Of a DNA stretch of 64,000 nt, positions 52,976 through 60,843 are shown piece after piece; position 1 is the first letter of the stretch; every line of letters starts with the position of its first letter. Below the pieces are notes generated by a model, which did not search any database, had not been told where the DNA came from, and worked only from the letters and a program-made list of their open reading frames with translations. This stretch comes from JBKHXF01 sp046566145 (GTDB lineage Bacteria; Actinomycetota; Nitriliruptoria; Nitriliruptorales; Nitriliruptoraceae), in the NCBI GenBank assembly GCA_046566145.1, contig JBKHXF010000032.1, forward strand, positions 62,001 to 126,000, given 5' to 3'. The position numbers and the translations under genes were made by a program.

Positions 52976-53053
52976 AGCCCCCGCTGCCCGGTTCCGTGGA
53001 CACCACGGGATCCGCGTGGGACCATCTCCGGCGCCGATGAGGAGGGACCCCAG

Positions 53054-54727
53054 GTGGCCACGACGCACGACGAGCAGACCGAGGACGAGCACGTGGGGGA
53101 CGAGCCGTCTCCCGACGAGGTGGCCGACGGGTCGACGCTCGACGGGGTGCGGGGCGTCCTGCGCGAGATCGGGGCCGAGGGTGCCCTCGCCCAGGTCGAG
53201 GCGCGGCTCGAGGGGCTCGAGGCCGAGCTGGCCCTCGCGGAGCAGCGGGCCGCCGAGGCGGTACGGGCGCGACGCGGCGAGCTCGAGGTGATGCGTGCCC
53301 GCATCGAGGACGCCCTCGCGGTGGTGACGGACGCCACGACCGAGCAGCGGAGCCGGGTCGCCGGGATCGAGGAGCGCCTGGCCGCCCGTGTGGAGGAGGC
53401 CGAGGCAGGGGGCCGCGAGCTGGTGGCGTCGCTGCGTGAGGACCTGACACCACGGGTCCAGCAGGCCGTCCACCGGGTCGACGAGGCCGTCGCGGAGCTC
53501 CGCGGCGAGCTCACGACGGACGTCGAGGAGCTCGCCGCCGACCTCACCCGGCAGCGCGACGAGCACGGCGAGGTTTCGGGGCGGCTCGACCGCGCCATCG
53601 AGGAGCTGCGGGACGGCGTCCGTGCGGAGGCGGCTGCGCGCGCGGACGCCCTGGACCAGCTCCGGGCGCGGCTCGTGGAGCGCCTCGACGAGCTGGTCGC
53701 CACCGGCAGCCGCGACCGGGACACCGCCGCGGCCGGACGCGAGGCGCTGCGACGCGAGCTCGACGCGGCCGTCGGGGAGCTGCGCGCGACGCTCAGCCTG
53801 CGGGTGCAGGAGACGACCGACCGCATCGAGCTGCTCGAGCAGGAGCTCGGTGCCGAGAAGGAGGCGCGGACCGACCGGCTCGTGGAGGTCGAGGACCGCT
53901 GGATGGCGGTCCTGCGTGAGGTCGTCGAGCGGTCCGAGCGTGGTGCCGTCGCGGCGCGGGAGGTGGTCGCCGAGGAGCGTGTCGCCCGAGCCGCGGCCGT
54001 CGACGAGGTCGCCGTCCGCCTCGCCGAGGTGGCAGCGGAGCTCGGCGAGCTCGGCGCGCGCGTCGACGGTGACGCCGCCCGCCGCGGTGGGGAGCTCGAC
54101 CGCGCGACGCACGCGACCGAGGAGACCGCTCGGCGCCTCGAGACGCTGCAGGCGAAGGTCGCCTCCGTGGTGCGCCAGATGGCGACGGAGCTGTCGAACC
54201 GGGTGGCCACGGTCGCGGCGGACCTCGACACGGTGCGGACCGCCGGCGTGGAGACCCGCGAGCGACTGGCCGCCGTCGACCAGCTCGAGGAGCGGATCGC
54301 ATCGCTCGAGCGGACGGCTCGGGAGCCCGCGCCGGCGGCGGCACCCGCCGTCCCGGTGGAGCGCGTCGACCGGGTCGAGGAGGCGCTCGCCGACCTGCGG
54401 CGCCAGCTCGGGACCGTCACGGGGCAGCTGGCCGAGTCGCAGGCTCGCGCGCGGGAGCTCGGCAACGCGATCGCCGAGCTGGTGACGGCGGCGCAGGGGC
54501 AGGCCGCGCTGCGGCAGGACGTGCGTGACCTGACGGTGCGCTCGTCGGAGCTCGCGACCCGCCTGCAGGCGACGGAGTCGCTCGCCCGCGCCACCGGGCA
54601 GGCGGTCGCGACCGCCGTGCGTCGGGCGCGGGGGGAGACGTCCCTGCAGCCGCAGGCCCCCGACGTCCCGCTCGACGCCCCGCTAGACGCCCCGCCCGAC
54701 GACGGTGTCGGACCCGCCGGGGCGTGA
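53054..54727 (+). CDS. Long coiled-coil protein, function unknown
   Basis: The 557-residue protein is nearly all coiled coil from about residue 40 to 520, rich in Glu, Arg, Ala and Leu heptads (EARLEGLEAELALAEQRAAE, RQRDEHGEVSGRLDRAIEEL, EDRWMAVLREVVERSE). An acidic N-terminus and a Pro/Asp-rich tail (LDAPLDAPPDDG) flank it. There is no signal peptide or membrane segment, so it is cytoplasmic. I do not recognise a family. Large coiled-coil proteins in actinobacteria include scaffold and chromosome-associated proteins, but nothing here decides. The GTG at 53054 has AGGAGGG before it. It converges on greA. Confidence 0.7.
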   Translation: MATTHDEQTEDEHVGDEPSPDEVADGSTLDGVRGVLREIGAEGALAQVEARLEGLEAELALAEQRAAEAVRARRGELEVMRARIEDALAVVTDATTEQRSRVAGIEERLAARVEEAEAGGRELVASLREDLTPRVQQAVHRVDEAVAELRGELTTDVEELAADLTRQRDEHGEVSGRLDRAIEELRDGVRAEAAARADALDQLRARLVERLDELVATGSRDRDTAAAGREALRRELDAAVGELRATLSLRVQETTDRIELLEQELGAEKEARTDRLVEVEDRWMAVLREVVERSERGAVAAREVVAEERVARAAAVDEVAVRLAEVAAELGELGARVDGDAARRGGELDRATHATEETARRLETLQAKVASVVRQMATELSNRVATVAADLDTVRTAGVETRERLAAVDQLEERIASLERTAREPAPAAAPAVPVERVDRVEEALADLRRQLGTVTGQLAESQARARELGNAIAELVTAAQGQAALRQDVRDLTVRSSELATRLQATESLARATGQAVATAVRRARGETSLQPQAPDVPLDAPLDAPPDDGVGPAGA

Positions 54728-54745
54728 GGCCCCGACGATCCCACG

Positions 54746-55210
54746 TCACGGCAGCGCGACGTCCTTGAGCGTGACCTCGAACGAGCCCGCCGGCGCCTGC
54801 GCGGTCACGGTGTCGCCGGGCTTCGCGCCGATGAGCGCCTTGCCGATGGGCGACTCGGCCGACAGGACGTCGTGCTCGTCGTGCTCGTCCTCGCGGCTGC
54901 CGAGCAGCCACGTCTCGACGTCGCCGTCGATCTCGATCGTCACGAGCAGGCCGGGCCGCGCCTCCGACAGGTCGGTGTCGGGCTCCCCGACCTTCGCATC
55001 GCGCAGCAGGTGCTCGAGCTGCCGGATGCGGGCCTCCATCTTGCCCTGCTCGTCCTTGGCGGCGTGGTACTCGGCGTTCTCGCGCAGGTCGCCGTGGGCC
55101 CGCGCGATCTCGATCTCCTTGGAGATCTGCTCGCGCCCCTCGGTGCGCAGCGTCTCGAGCTCCTCGCTGAGGCGGTCGTAGGCCTCCTGGCTCAGCCACG
55201 TCTCGGCCAC
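54746..55210 (-). CDS. greA: Transcription elongation factor GreA
   Basis: The 154-residue factor rescues backtracked RNA polymerase by inserting its N-terminal coiled coil in the secondary channel. The N-terminus WLSQEAYDRLSEELETLRTE and the tip ISKEIEIARAHGDLRENAEYHAAKDEQGKMEARI carry the acidic tip residues (GDLRENAEY). The C-terminal FKBP-like domain shows LLGSREDEHDEHD, SAESPIGKALIGAKPGDTV. The GTG at 55210 was chosen because GGAGGAG lies 6 nt upstream; longer ATG starts exist. It diverges from uppS. Confidence 0.95.
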   Translation of the reverse strand: MAETWLSQEAYDRLSEELETLRTEGREQISKEIEIARAHGDLRENAEYHAAKDEQGKMEARIRQLEHLLRDAKVGEPDTDLSEARPGLLVTIEIDGDVETWLLGSREDEHDEHDVLSAESPIGKALIGAKPGDTVTAQAPAGSFEVTLKDVALP

Positions 55211-55382
55211 GGCCAGCTCCTCCCCGTGTGGTGGTGTGTCGTGCATCGGTGGGCCACGCGGACGCGTCGGCCGAGCCCGCGTGCGACGCGGTGGCGGCCG
55301 GCCCGTCGGGGGCACGAACGACGCCCGGACACGACACGGCCCGGGCGCTGGCCGGCAGGGTACCGACGCCCACCGCCACCGC

Positions 55383-55392
55383 TAGGCTCGCG
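55383..55392 (+). promoter_or_regulatory. TAGGCTCGCG, likely -10 region; uppS transcript may be leaderless
   Basis: The fourth copy of the decamer. Only 8 nt separate the hexamer TAGGCT (55383-55388) from the uppS ATG, so transcription would begin at or next to the start codon. Leaderless mRNAs are common in actinobacteria. Confidence 0.5.
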
Positions 55393-55396
55393 GGCC

Positions 55397-56176
55397 ATGG
55401 CCGCCAGCGACGTCCTCTACCGACTCTACGAGCGGCGCCTCGAGCGTGAGCTCCGTGAGGCGTCGCTGCCGCGGCACATCGGCGTCATCCTCGACGGCAA
55501 CCGTCGCTTCGCCCGCGAGCGCGGGATGGACTCGGTCACGGCCGGGCACGCCGCCGGCGCGGCGAAGATCGACGAGTTCCTCGACTGGTGCTGGGAGCTG
55601 TCGGTCCCGTACGTGACCCTGTGGCTCCTCTCCACCGAGAACCTCGCCCGCGACGACGCCGAGGTCGAGGGACTGCTCCGGATCATCCACGAGACGGTGC
55701 ACCGCATCGCCCACCACCCCAAGGCCGCCGAGCGGGGCCTGCAGGTCTCGACCGTGGGCGCGCTCGACCTGCTCCCCGAGGAGGTCCGGACCGGGCTGAA
55801 GGAGGCCGAGGAGGCCACCGCCCACCACGACGAGTTCTTCCTCCAGGTCGCCGTCGGGTACGGGGGCCGGCAGGAGATCACGGACGCGCTGCGCAGCCTG
55901 CTGCAGGAGCGGGCCGCGAAGGGCGAGAGCGCCGAGCAGATCGCGGCCACGCTGCGCCCCGAGGACATCGGCGACCACCTGTACACCACGGGCTTCCCCG
56001 ACCCCGACCTCATCATCCGAACCTCGGGCGAGGTGCGGCTCTCCGGGTTCCTGCTGTGGCAGTCGGCGCACTCCGAGTACCACTTCGCCGACCCGTACTG
56101 GCCCGACTTCCGCCGGGTCGACTTCCTGCGGGCCCTGCGCGAGTACGCGCTGCGCTCCCGCCGCTTCGGTCGCTGA
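55397..56176 (+). CDS. uppS: Isoprenyl (cis-prenyl) diphosphate synthase, UppS family
   Basis: The 259-residue enzyme adds isoprene units in the cis configuration; long-chain members make the undecaprenyl or decaprenyl carrier for cell wall synthesis, short ones (like Rv1086) make Z-farnesyl diphosphate. The catalytic Asp33 is in VILDGNRRFARERG. Other motifs are LSTENLAR, VAVGYGGRQEI, LIIRTSGEVRLSGFLLWQSAHSEYHF and WPDFRRVDFLRAL. The length near 260 leaves the product length open. The mRNA may be leaderless. It could share its transcript with the small ORF and phoH2 downstream. Confidence 0.93.
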   Translation: MAASDVLYRLYERRLERELREASLPRHIGVILDGNRRFARERGMDSVTAGHAAGAAKIDEFLDWCWELSVPYVTLWLLSTENLARDDAEVEGLLRIIHETVHRIAHHPKAAERGLQVSTVGALDLLPEEVRTGLKEAEEATAHHDEFFLQVAVGYGGRQEITDALRSLLQERAAKGESAEQIAATLRPEDIGDHLYTTGFPDPDLIIRTSGEVRLSGFLLWQSAHSEYHFADPYWPDFRRVDFLRALREYALRSRRFGR

Positions 56177-56521
56177 CCGGACGCGAGCCGGTGACGGCGG
56201 CGTCGGCGCGTTCACGCGATCGTCACCCGTGGGGACGTCGAGGTTGCTCGGTGCGCCACGTCGCCGGACGTACGGTGCCGGGCGTCAGGAACGCACCATC
56301 GACGAGAGGATCGAGACGGTGCCACACGACCGGACCGATCACCGGCCCGACCCCGAGCAGGCCACGCTGGAGGTCCCCGACCACCTGCCGGCACCGCTCG
56401 CGACTCGCGCCCCCATCGTCCACGTCATCACCACGCCGCCCCTCCTCCGGGGCGGCGTTCGTCGTTCTCGGCCCCGAACGGCCCAGCCGTTCGGTCTCCG
56501 GGAGGGGAGCTGCCCGCTCAC
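56177..56521 (+). other. 345-nt region between uppS and the phoH2 gene
   Basis: It holds most of a possible small gene (56319-56534) and a terminator-like hairpin (56433-56458) inside that gene. A TACGGT hexamer lies near 56270. Nothing else stands out. Confidence 0.5.
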
Positions 56522-56534
56522 ATGGATCAGGTGA
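56319..56534 (+). CDS. Possible 71-residue small protein overlapping phoH2 (PhoAT-like position)
   Basis: A GTG with GAGAGG 9 nt upstream opens a 71-residue frame rich in Pro, His and Asp in its first half (VPHDRTDHRPDPEQATLEVP). Codon third positions are mostly G or C for about 40 codons. It overlaps the phoH2 start by 13 nt. In mycobacteria the small antitoxin gene phoAT sits just upstream of phoH2, so by position this could be a counterpart. Against it, a terminator-like hairpin lies in its middle, which suits a regulatory leader instead. I cannot decide between the two. Confidence 0.35.
   Translation: MPHDRTDHRPDPEQATLEVPDHLPAPLATRAPIVHVITTPPLLRGGVRRSRPRTAQPFGLREGSCPLTWIR
56433..56458 (+). 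terminator. Terminator/attenuator-like hairpin upstream of phoH2
   Basis: A 10-bp perfect stem (ACGCCGCCCC / GGGGCGGCGT) with loop TCCTCC is followed by TCGTCGTTCT, T-rich for this genome. It lies 63 nt before the phoH2 ATG, so it could attenuate or separate phoH2 transcription. Confidence 0.55.
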
Positions 56535-57871
56535 AGTCCTACGTCCTCGACACGTGCGTCCTGCTCGCGGACCCGCACGCGCTGCACCGCTTCGACGAGC
56601 ACGAGGTGGTCCTGCCACTCGTCGTGATCGAGGAGCTCGACCGCAAGAAGACCGCGCTCGACGAGGTGGGCCGCAACGCTCGGACCGCCCTGCGCATCGT
56701 GGAGGAGCTGCGAGAGCGCTCCGGCGGGGGGCTGCGTGACCCGCTCGCGCTGCCGTCCGGCGGCACGATCCGCATCGAGGCGAACCACGTCGACGTCGAG
56801 CTGCCGCCGTACCTCGACCCGCTGAAGCCCGACCACCGCATCCTCGCGTGCGCGATCGGGACGCGGGCGACGCTCGTGACGAAGGACACGGCGCTGCGCA
56901 TCAAGGGGGCACAGCTCGGGGTCGCGGTCGAGGACTACCGGGGTGACACGGCCCAGGTCGAGGACCACTACACCGGCATCGCCGAGCTCGACGTCGAGCC
57001 GCACCTGCTCGACGAGCTCCACCGCGACGGCAAGGTCGTGCTCCACGCCGACGTGGCGTCGATGCCCGAGGACGGCACGTTCCTGAACCAGTGCATGGTG
57101 CTGCGGGGCGGACGCTCCGCCTCCGGGCTGGGCCGGGTCATCGACATCGACGACGAGGGCAACGCGACGGTCCACAAGGTCCACGGGCACCGGCAGGTGT
57201 TCGGGATGTCGGCCCGCGACGTCCGCCAGACGTTCGCGATCGACCTGCTGCTCGACCCTGCGGTGCCGTGCGTGTCGCTCATGGGCATGGCGGGCACCGG
57301 CAAGACGTTCCTCGCCCTGGCCGCCGGCCTCGAGCAGGTCGTCGAGGCCACGGCGTACCGCCGCATGTCGGTGTACCGCCCGCTGATCGCGGTCGGGAAG
57401 CAGGAGATCGGGTACCTGCCGGGCGACCTCGACGAGAAGCTCGCCCCGTGGATGGCCGCGGTGCACGACAACCTGTACGCGCTGCTGCGCCGGGACGACG
57501 GTCGCGGCCGCGGCACCCGGGAGCACCGGCAGGTGCAGGCGACGGTCGAGTCACTGGTCGACCGCGGCCAGCTCGAGCTCGCCGCGATCACCTACCTGCG
57601 CGGTCGGTCCATCACCGACGAGTTCGTCATCGTCGACGAGGCGCAGAACATCGAGCTCAACGCGCTGAAGGTCGTCCTGACCCGGATGGCGATGGGTTCG
57701 AAGGTGGTCTTCTGCGGCGACCTCGGCCAGGTCGACAACCCCTACATCTCGCCCTACGGCGGCATGGCGGCGCTCATCGAGAAGCTGAAGGGCACGAGCC
57801 TGTTCGGGCACGTGACCCTCTCGAAGGGCGTGCGCAGCCCGCTGGCCGAGTACGCGGCGACGATCTTCTGA
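56522..57871 (+). CDS. phoH2: PhoH2-type protein: PIN domain fused to PhoH ATPase
   Basis: The 449-residue protein joins an N-terminal PIN RNase domain (SYVLDTCVLLADPHAL, VVIEELDRKK, KPDHRILACAI and LVTKDTALRIK give the acidic cluster) and a PhoH ATPase/helicase domain from about 230. The latter has Walker A GMAGTGKTFLALAAG (about 257-271), Walker B FVIVDEAQN and GDLGQVDNPY. The mycobacterial PhoH2 proteins of this layout unwind and cut RNA and belong to a toxin-antitoxin pair. ATG at 56522; a GTG at 56531 is an alternative. The strong terminator after it is shared with the opposing esterase gene. Confidence 0.93.
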   Translation: MDQVKSYVLDTCVLLADPHALHRFDEHEVVLPLVVIEELDRKKTALDEVGRNARTALRIVEELRERSGGGLRDPLALPSGGTIRIEANHVDVELPPYLDPLKPDHRILACAIGTRATLVTKDTALRIKGAQLGVAVEDYRGDTAQVEDHYTGIAELDVEPHLLDELHRDGKVVLHADVASMPEDGTFLNQCMVLRGGRSASGLGRVIDIDDEGNATVHKVHGHRQVFGMSARDVRQTFAIDLLLDPAVPCVSLMGMAGTGKTFLALAAGLEQVVEATAYRRMSVYRPLIAVGKQEIGYLPGDLDEKLAPWMAAVHDNLYALLRRDDGRGRGTREHRQVQATVESLVDRGQLELAAITYLRGRSITDEFVIVDEAQNIELNALKVVLTRMAMGSKVVFCGDLGQVDNPYISPYGGMAALIEKLKGTSLFGHVTLSKGVRSPLAEYAATIF

Positions 57872-57886
57872 CGTCCCCGTCAGGGG

Positions 57887-57921
57887 CCTGCCCCGGCCGG
57901 CGTCACGCCGGCCGGGGCAGG
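57887..57921. terminator. Bidirectional terminator between phoH2 and esterase genes
   Basis: A perfect 16-bp stem (arm CCTGCCCCGGCCGGCG) has the loop TCA. On the minus strand that loop is the TGA stop codon of the esterase gene. It serves both converging genes. Confidence 0.75.
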
Positions 57922-58895
57922 TGCGTGTCGAGGAACTGGACGGCCTCGGCGAGCGCCTGGTGCGCCGGCGGGCACACTCCGGGCAGCGACACGAACCCGT
58001 GCGGCTGGCCGACGTAGCGGGTGAGCCGCACCGTGGTGCCCTCCGCCTCCATCCGGCGGGCGTACGCCTCGCCCTCGTCGACCAGCGGGTCCTGCTCGGC
58101 GGTCTGGACCAGCGCCGGCGGCAGCCCACCGAGGTCGCCGGCGAACCAGGGCGACACCGACGGGTCGTCGGCCGGCACGGGCGACGGTTCGACGTACAGG
58201 GCCGTGAACGCGTCGATCGAGGCCTTCGGCAGGATCGGCGCGTCGGCGAGGCGGCGGTGCGACGCGAACGACCGCGTGAGGTCGGTCGCCGGGTAGACGA
58301 GCACCTGCGCCGCCACCTCCGGCACGCCTCCCGCGTCACGCGCGGCCAGGGCCACCAGCGCGGCGAGGTTGCCACCGGCGGAGTCGCCCGCGACCGCGAC
58401 GGGGGCCCCGTCGACGCCGCCGAAGCGCGAGGCGTTGCCGGCCAGCCACGTGGCCGCCGCGACGGCGTCACGGGCGGCCGCCGGCGCGACGTGCTCGGGC
58501 GCCTTGCGGTAGTCGACGCTCGCGACGAGCACGTCGGCCCCCGCGGCGAGGTTCGTGCACCACCAGTCGTACTGCGCCGGGCTGCCCGTCACGAAGCCGC
58601 CCCCGTGGAGGTGGACCACCAGTGGCCGCGCGCCACCGCCGGCGCGGGGCACCGACACGCGCAGGCCGAGCTCGCCGGCGGCCCCGGGCACCGTGGTGTC
58701 GTGGACGTCGACGTCGGGATGGGGTGCGCCGAAGAGCCGCTGGACCACCGGGGTGAGCAGCGGGCCGAGCAGCGGCACCCGGGGCGCGAAGGAGGAACGC
58801 GCGGCTGCGAGCTGCGCCGGTCCCATCTCGGTGACCGGGACGGAGGTCCGCCGGCGGACGGCGTCGAGCAGCAGCACGGTGGAGGAGGGGCGCAT
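57903..58895 (-). CDS. Alpha/beta hydrolase, hormone-sensitive lipase family
   Basis: The 330-residue esterase has the HSL oxyanion motif HLHGGGF (HGGG 97-100), the nucleophile Ser172 in GDSAGGN, and the catalytic Asp269 and His299 in EQDPLVDEG and GQPHGFVS. The N-terminal 60 residues form the cap region. It should hydrolyse short- or medium-chain acyl esters; the substrate is unknown. The stop codon is the loop of the terminator shared with phoH2. It diverges from an ABC exporter operon. Confidence 0.92.
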   Translation of the reverse strand: MRPSSTVLLLDAVRRRTSVPVTEMGPAQLAAARSSFAPRVPLLGPLLTPVVQRLFGAPHPDVDVHDTTVPGAAGELGLRVSVPRAGGGARPLVVHLHGGGFVTGSPAQYDWWCTNLAAGADVLVASVDYRKAPEHVAPAAARDAVAAATWLAGNASRFGGVDGAPVAVAGDSAGGNLAALVALAARDAGGVPEVAAQVLVYPATDLTRSFASHRRLADAPILPKASIDAFTALYVEPSPVPADDPSVSPWFAGDLGGLPPALVQTAEQDPLVDEGEAYARRMEAEGTTVRLTRYVGQPHGFVSLPGVCPPAHQALAEAVQFLDTHLPRPA

Positions 58896-58931
58896 CGAGG
58901 AGCCTGGCGTCCGTGACGGGTCGGGGCCCGA

Positions 58932-58937
58932 AGCCTA
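58932..58937 (-). promoter_or_regulatory. -10-like TAGGCT before the esterase gene
   Basis: The minus-strand TAGGCT lies 36 nt before the esterase ATG, in the divergent region with the ABC exporter genes. Confidence 0.4.
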
Positions 58938-59017
58938 GGGCCGCCACCCGGAGTACCGTGCGCCGGTCGTCCTCCGCGCCCCTGAGCCCGCCCTCGGCCC
59001 CGACCCTCGGAGCTGCC

Positions 59018-60004
59018 GTGCCCGTCATCGAGGTGACCGACCTCGTCAAGGTCTACGCCCGCGGCGACGTCCGCGCCGTCGACGGCGTCTCGCTCGCCGT
59101 CGAGGAGGGGGAGGTGTTCGGCTTCCTCGGCCCGAACGGCGCCGGCAAGTCGACGACGGTCGCGATCATGACGACGCTGCTGTCGCCGACCTCGGGCACC
59201 GTCCGCATCGCGGGACACGACGTCACGACCGAGCCGGCCGCCGTGCGGGCGGCGATCGGCGCGGCGCTGCAGGAGGCCGGGCTCGACGGGCTCGCCACGG
59301 CACGGGAGTTCCTCACCCTCCAGGCGACGCTGTACGCGGTCGCGGACCCGCGCCGGCGGGCGCAGGAGCTGCTCGAGGTGGTCGGGCTCACGGACGCCGC
59401 CGACCGGCGCATCACGACGTTCTCCGGCGGGATGAAGCGCCGGCTCGACCTCGCCGCCGGGCTGGTCCACCGCCCTCGGGTGCTGTTCCTCGACGAGCCG
59501 ACCACGGGCCTCGACCCGGCCAGCCGCCAGAACGTGTGGGACGAGGTCCGGCGGCTCAACGACGCTGGCACGACCATCTTCCTCACCACGCAGTACCTCG
59601 AGGAGGCCGACGTCCTCGCGGGCCGGCTCGCCATCATCGACGGGGGTCGCCTCGTCGCCGAGGGCACCCCGACGTCGCTGAAGGCCGACATCGCGGAGGA
59701 CGTGGTGTCGCTGCGCGTCACCGACGCCGACCGTGACGCGGTCGCCGACCTCGTCCGCGGGCGGGACGGCGTCGTGCGCGTCGACGTCGTGGGCACGGAC
59801 ACCGCCGGCGGGGGTGGCGCGCTCGAGGTCGCCGTCGCCAACGGCGCCGCCGCCGTCCCCCACCTCGTCCGCCTCCTCGACGAGGCCGGGCACGAGCTCG
59901 CCGAGATCTCGCTGCGCCGTCCCACCCTCGACGACGTGTTCCTGCGCGCCACCGGTCACCGCCTCGAGGGCGCGGCCACCCCGACCGAGGAGGTCCCCGC
60001 GTGA
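59018..60004 (+). CDS. ABC-2-type exporter ATPase (DrrA-like)
   Basis: The 328-residue ATPase has Walker A GPNGAGKST (about 38-46), Q-loop region GAALQEAGLDGLATAREFL, signature FSGGMKRRLDLAAGL, Walker B VLFLDEPTTGLDP and the H-loop replaced by a Gln (LTTQYLEEADVLAGRL), as in DrrA/CcmA-type exporters. The C-terminal extension (about 225-320) contains the short DUF4162-like region (EDVVSLRVTDADRDAVADLVRG). Family members export drugs or other hydrophobic compounds. The GTG has GGAG 6 nt upstream. It overlaps the permease gene by 4 nt. Confidence 0.9.
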   Translation: MPVIEVTDLVKVYARGDVRAVDGVSLAVEEGEVFGFLGPNGAGKSTTVAIMTTLLSPTSGTVRIAGHDVTTEPAAVRAAIGAALQEAGLDGLATAREFLTLQATLYAVADPRRRAQELLEVVGLTDAADRRITTFSGGMKRRLDLAAGLVHRPRVLFLDEPTTGLDPASRQNVWDEVRRLNDAGTTIFLTTQYLEEADVLAGRLAIIDGGRLVAEGTPTSLKADIAEDVVSLRVTDADRDAVADLVRGRDGVVRVDVVGTDTAGGGGALEVAVANGAAAVPHLVRLLDEAGHELAEISLRRPTLDDVFLRATGHRLEGAATPTEEVPA

Positions 60005-60828
60005 GCGCCACCGGCACGCCCAACGCCACCGACACCGCCGCCTCCGCCCAGGTCACGCGCTCGATGCTCCGCCACGAGGTCCTGCCGCTGTACCTGCGCT
60101 CCCTGCGGGTCCTGCTGCGGGTGCCGTCGGCCGTCATCCCGCCGCTGTTCATCCCGGTGTTCTTCCTCGTGGTGAACACCGCCGCGCTCGGGAACCTGTC
60201 CAACAGCCCCGTGCTGCAGGGCACGAACTACGTCGCGTTCTTCGTCCCCGTGTCGATCCTGCTGACCGTGTCGTCCGCCGGGTCCGGCTCCGGCCTCGCG
60301 CTCGTGCAGGACATCGACGCCGGCTACTTCGACAAGCTCCTGCTCGCGCCCATCTCCCGCACGTCCGTCCTCGTCAGCCGGCTCATGGTCGACGGGACCC
60401 GCGCCGCCGCCCAGGCGCTGCTGGTCGTCGCGGTCAGCCTGCTCATCGGCGGGGAGATCGCGGCCGGCTTCGTCGGGGTCGTGCTGCTCGTGGTGATGAG
60501 CTTCCTGTTCGGCCTCGCCTACGCCGGCATCGGCCTCACCATCGCGCTGCGCACCGGCTCGACCGAGGCGACCCAGGCGTCGTTCATCATCTTCTTCCCG
60601 CTGGTCTTCCTCGCGCCGACCTTCGTGCCGCTCGACTTCCTCGCCGAGTGGCTCCAGACCGTCGCGCAGCTCAACCCCGTCACCTACGTGCTCCTCGGGA
60701 TGCGCTCGCTCACCACCGAGGGCATCGTGGCGGCCGAGCTCGCGAAGGCGTTCGCCGCGATCCTCGGGCTGGCCGCCCTGCTGCTGTTCTCGGCGTTCCG
60801 GGCGCTCCGGGCCCGCGCGTACCGCTGA
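60001..60828 (+). CDS. ABC-2-type exporter permease (DrrB-like)
   Basis: The 275-residue membrane protein has about six hydrophobic segments and the ABC-2 pattern: LRVPSAVIPPLFIPVFFLVVN, LVQDIDAGYFDKLLLAPISRTSVLVSRLMVDGTR, GLAYAGIGLTIALRTGS, and LVFLAPTFVPLDFLAEWLQTVAQLNPVTYVL. The DAGYFDKLLLAPISR stretch is the coupling helix region. It forms an exporter with the ATPase gene whose TGA its GTG overlaps. The exported compound is unknown. Confidence 0.9.
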   Translation: MSATGTPNATDTAASAQVTRSMLRHEVLPLYLRSLRVLLRVPSAVIPPLFIPVFFLVVNTAALGNLSNSPVLQGTNYVAFFVPVSILLTVSSAGSGSGLALVQDIDAGYFDKLLLAPISRTSVLVSRLMVDGTRAAAQALLVVAVSLLIGGEIAAGFVGVVLLVVMSFLFGLAYAGIGLTIALRTGSTEATQASFIIFFPLVFLAPTFVPLDFLAEWLQTVAQLNPVTYVLLGMRSLTTEGIVAAELAKAFAAILGLAALLLFSAFRALRARAYR

Positions 60829-60843
60829 CCCGTCGCAGCCGGG

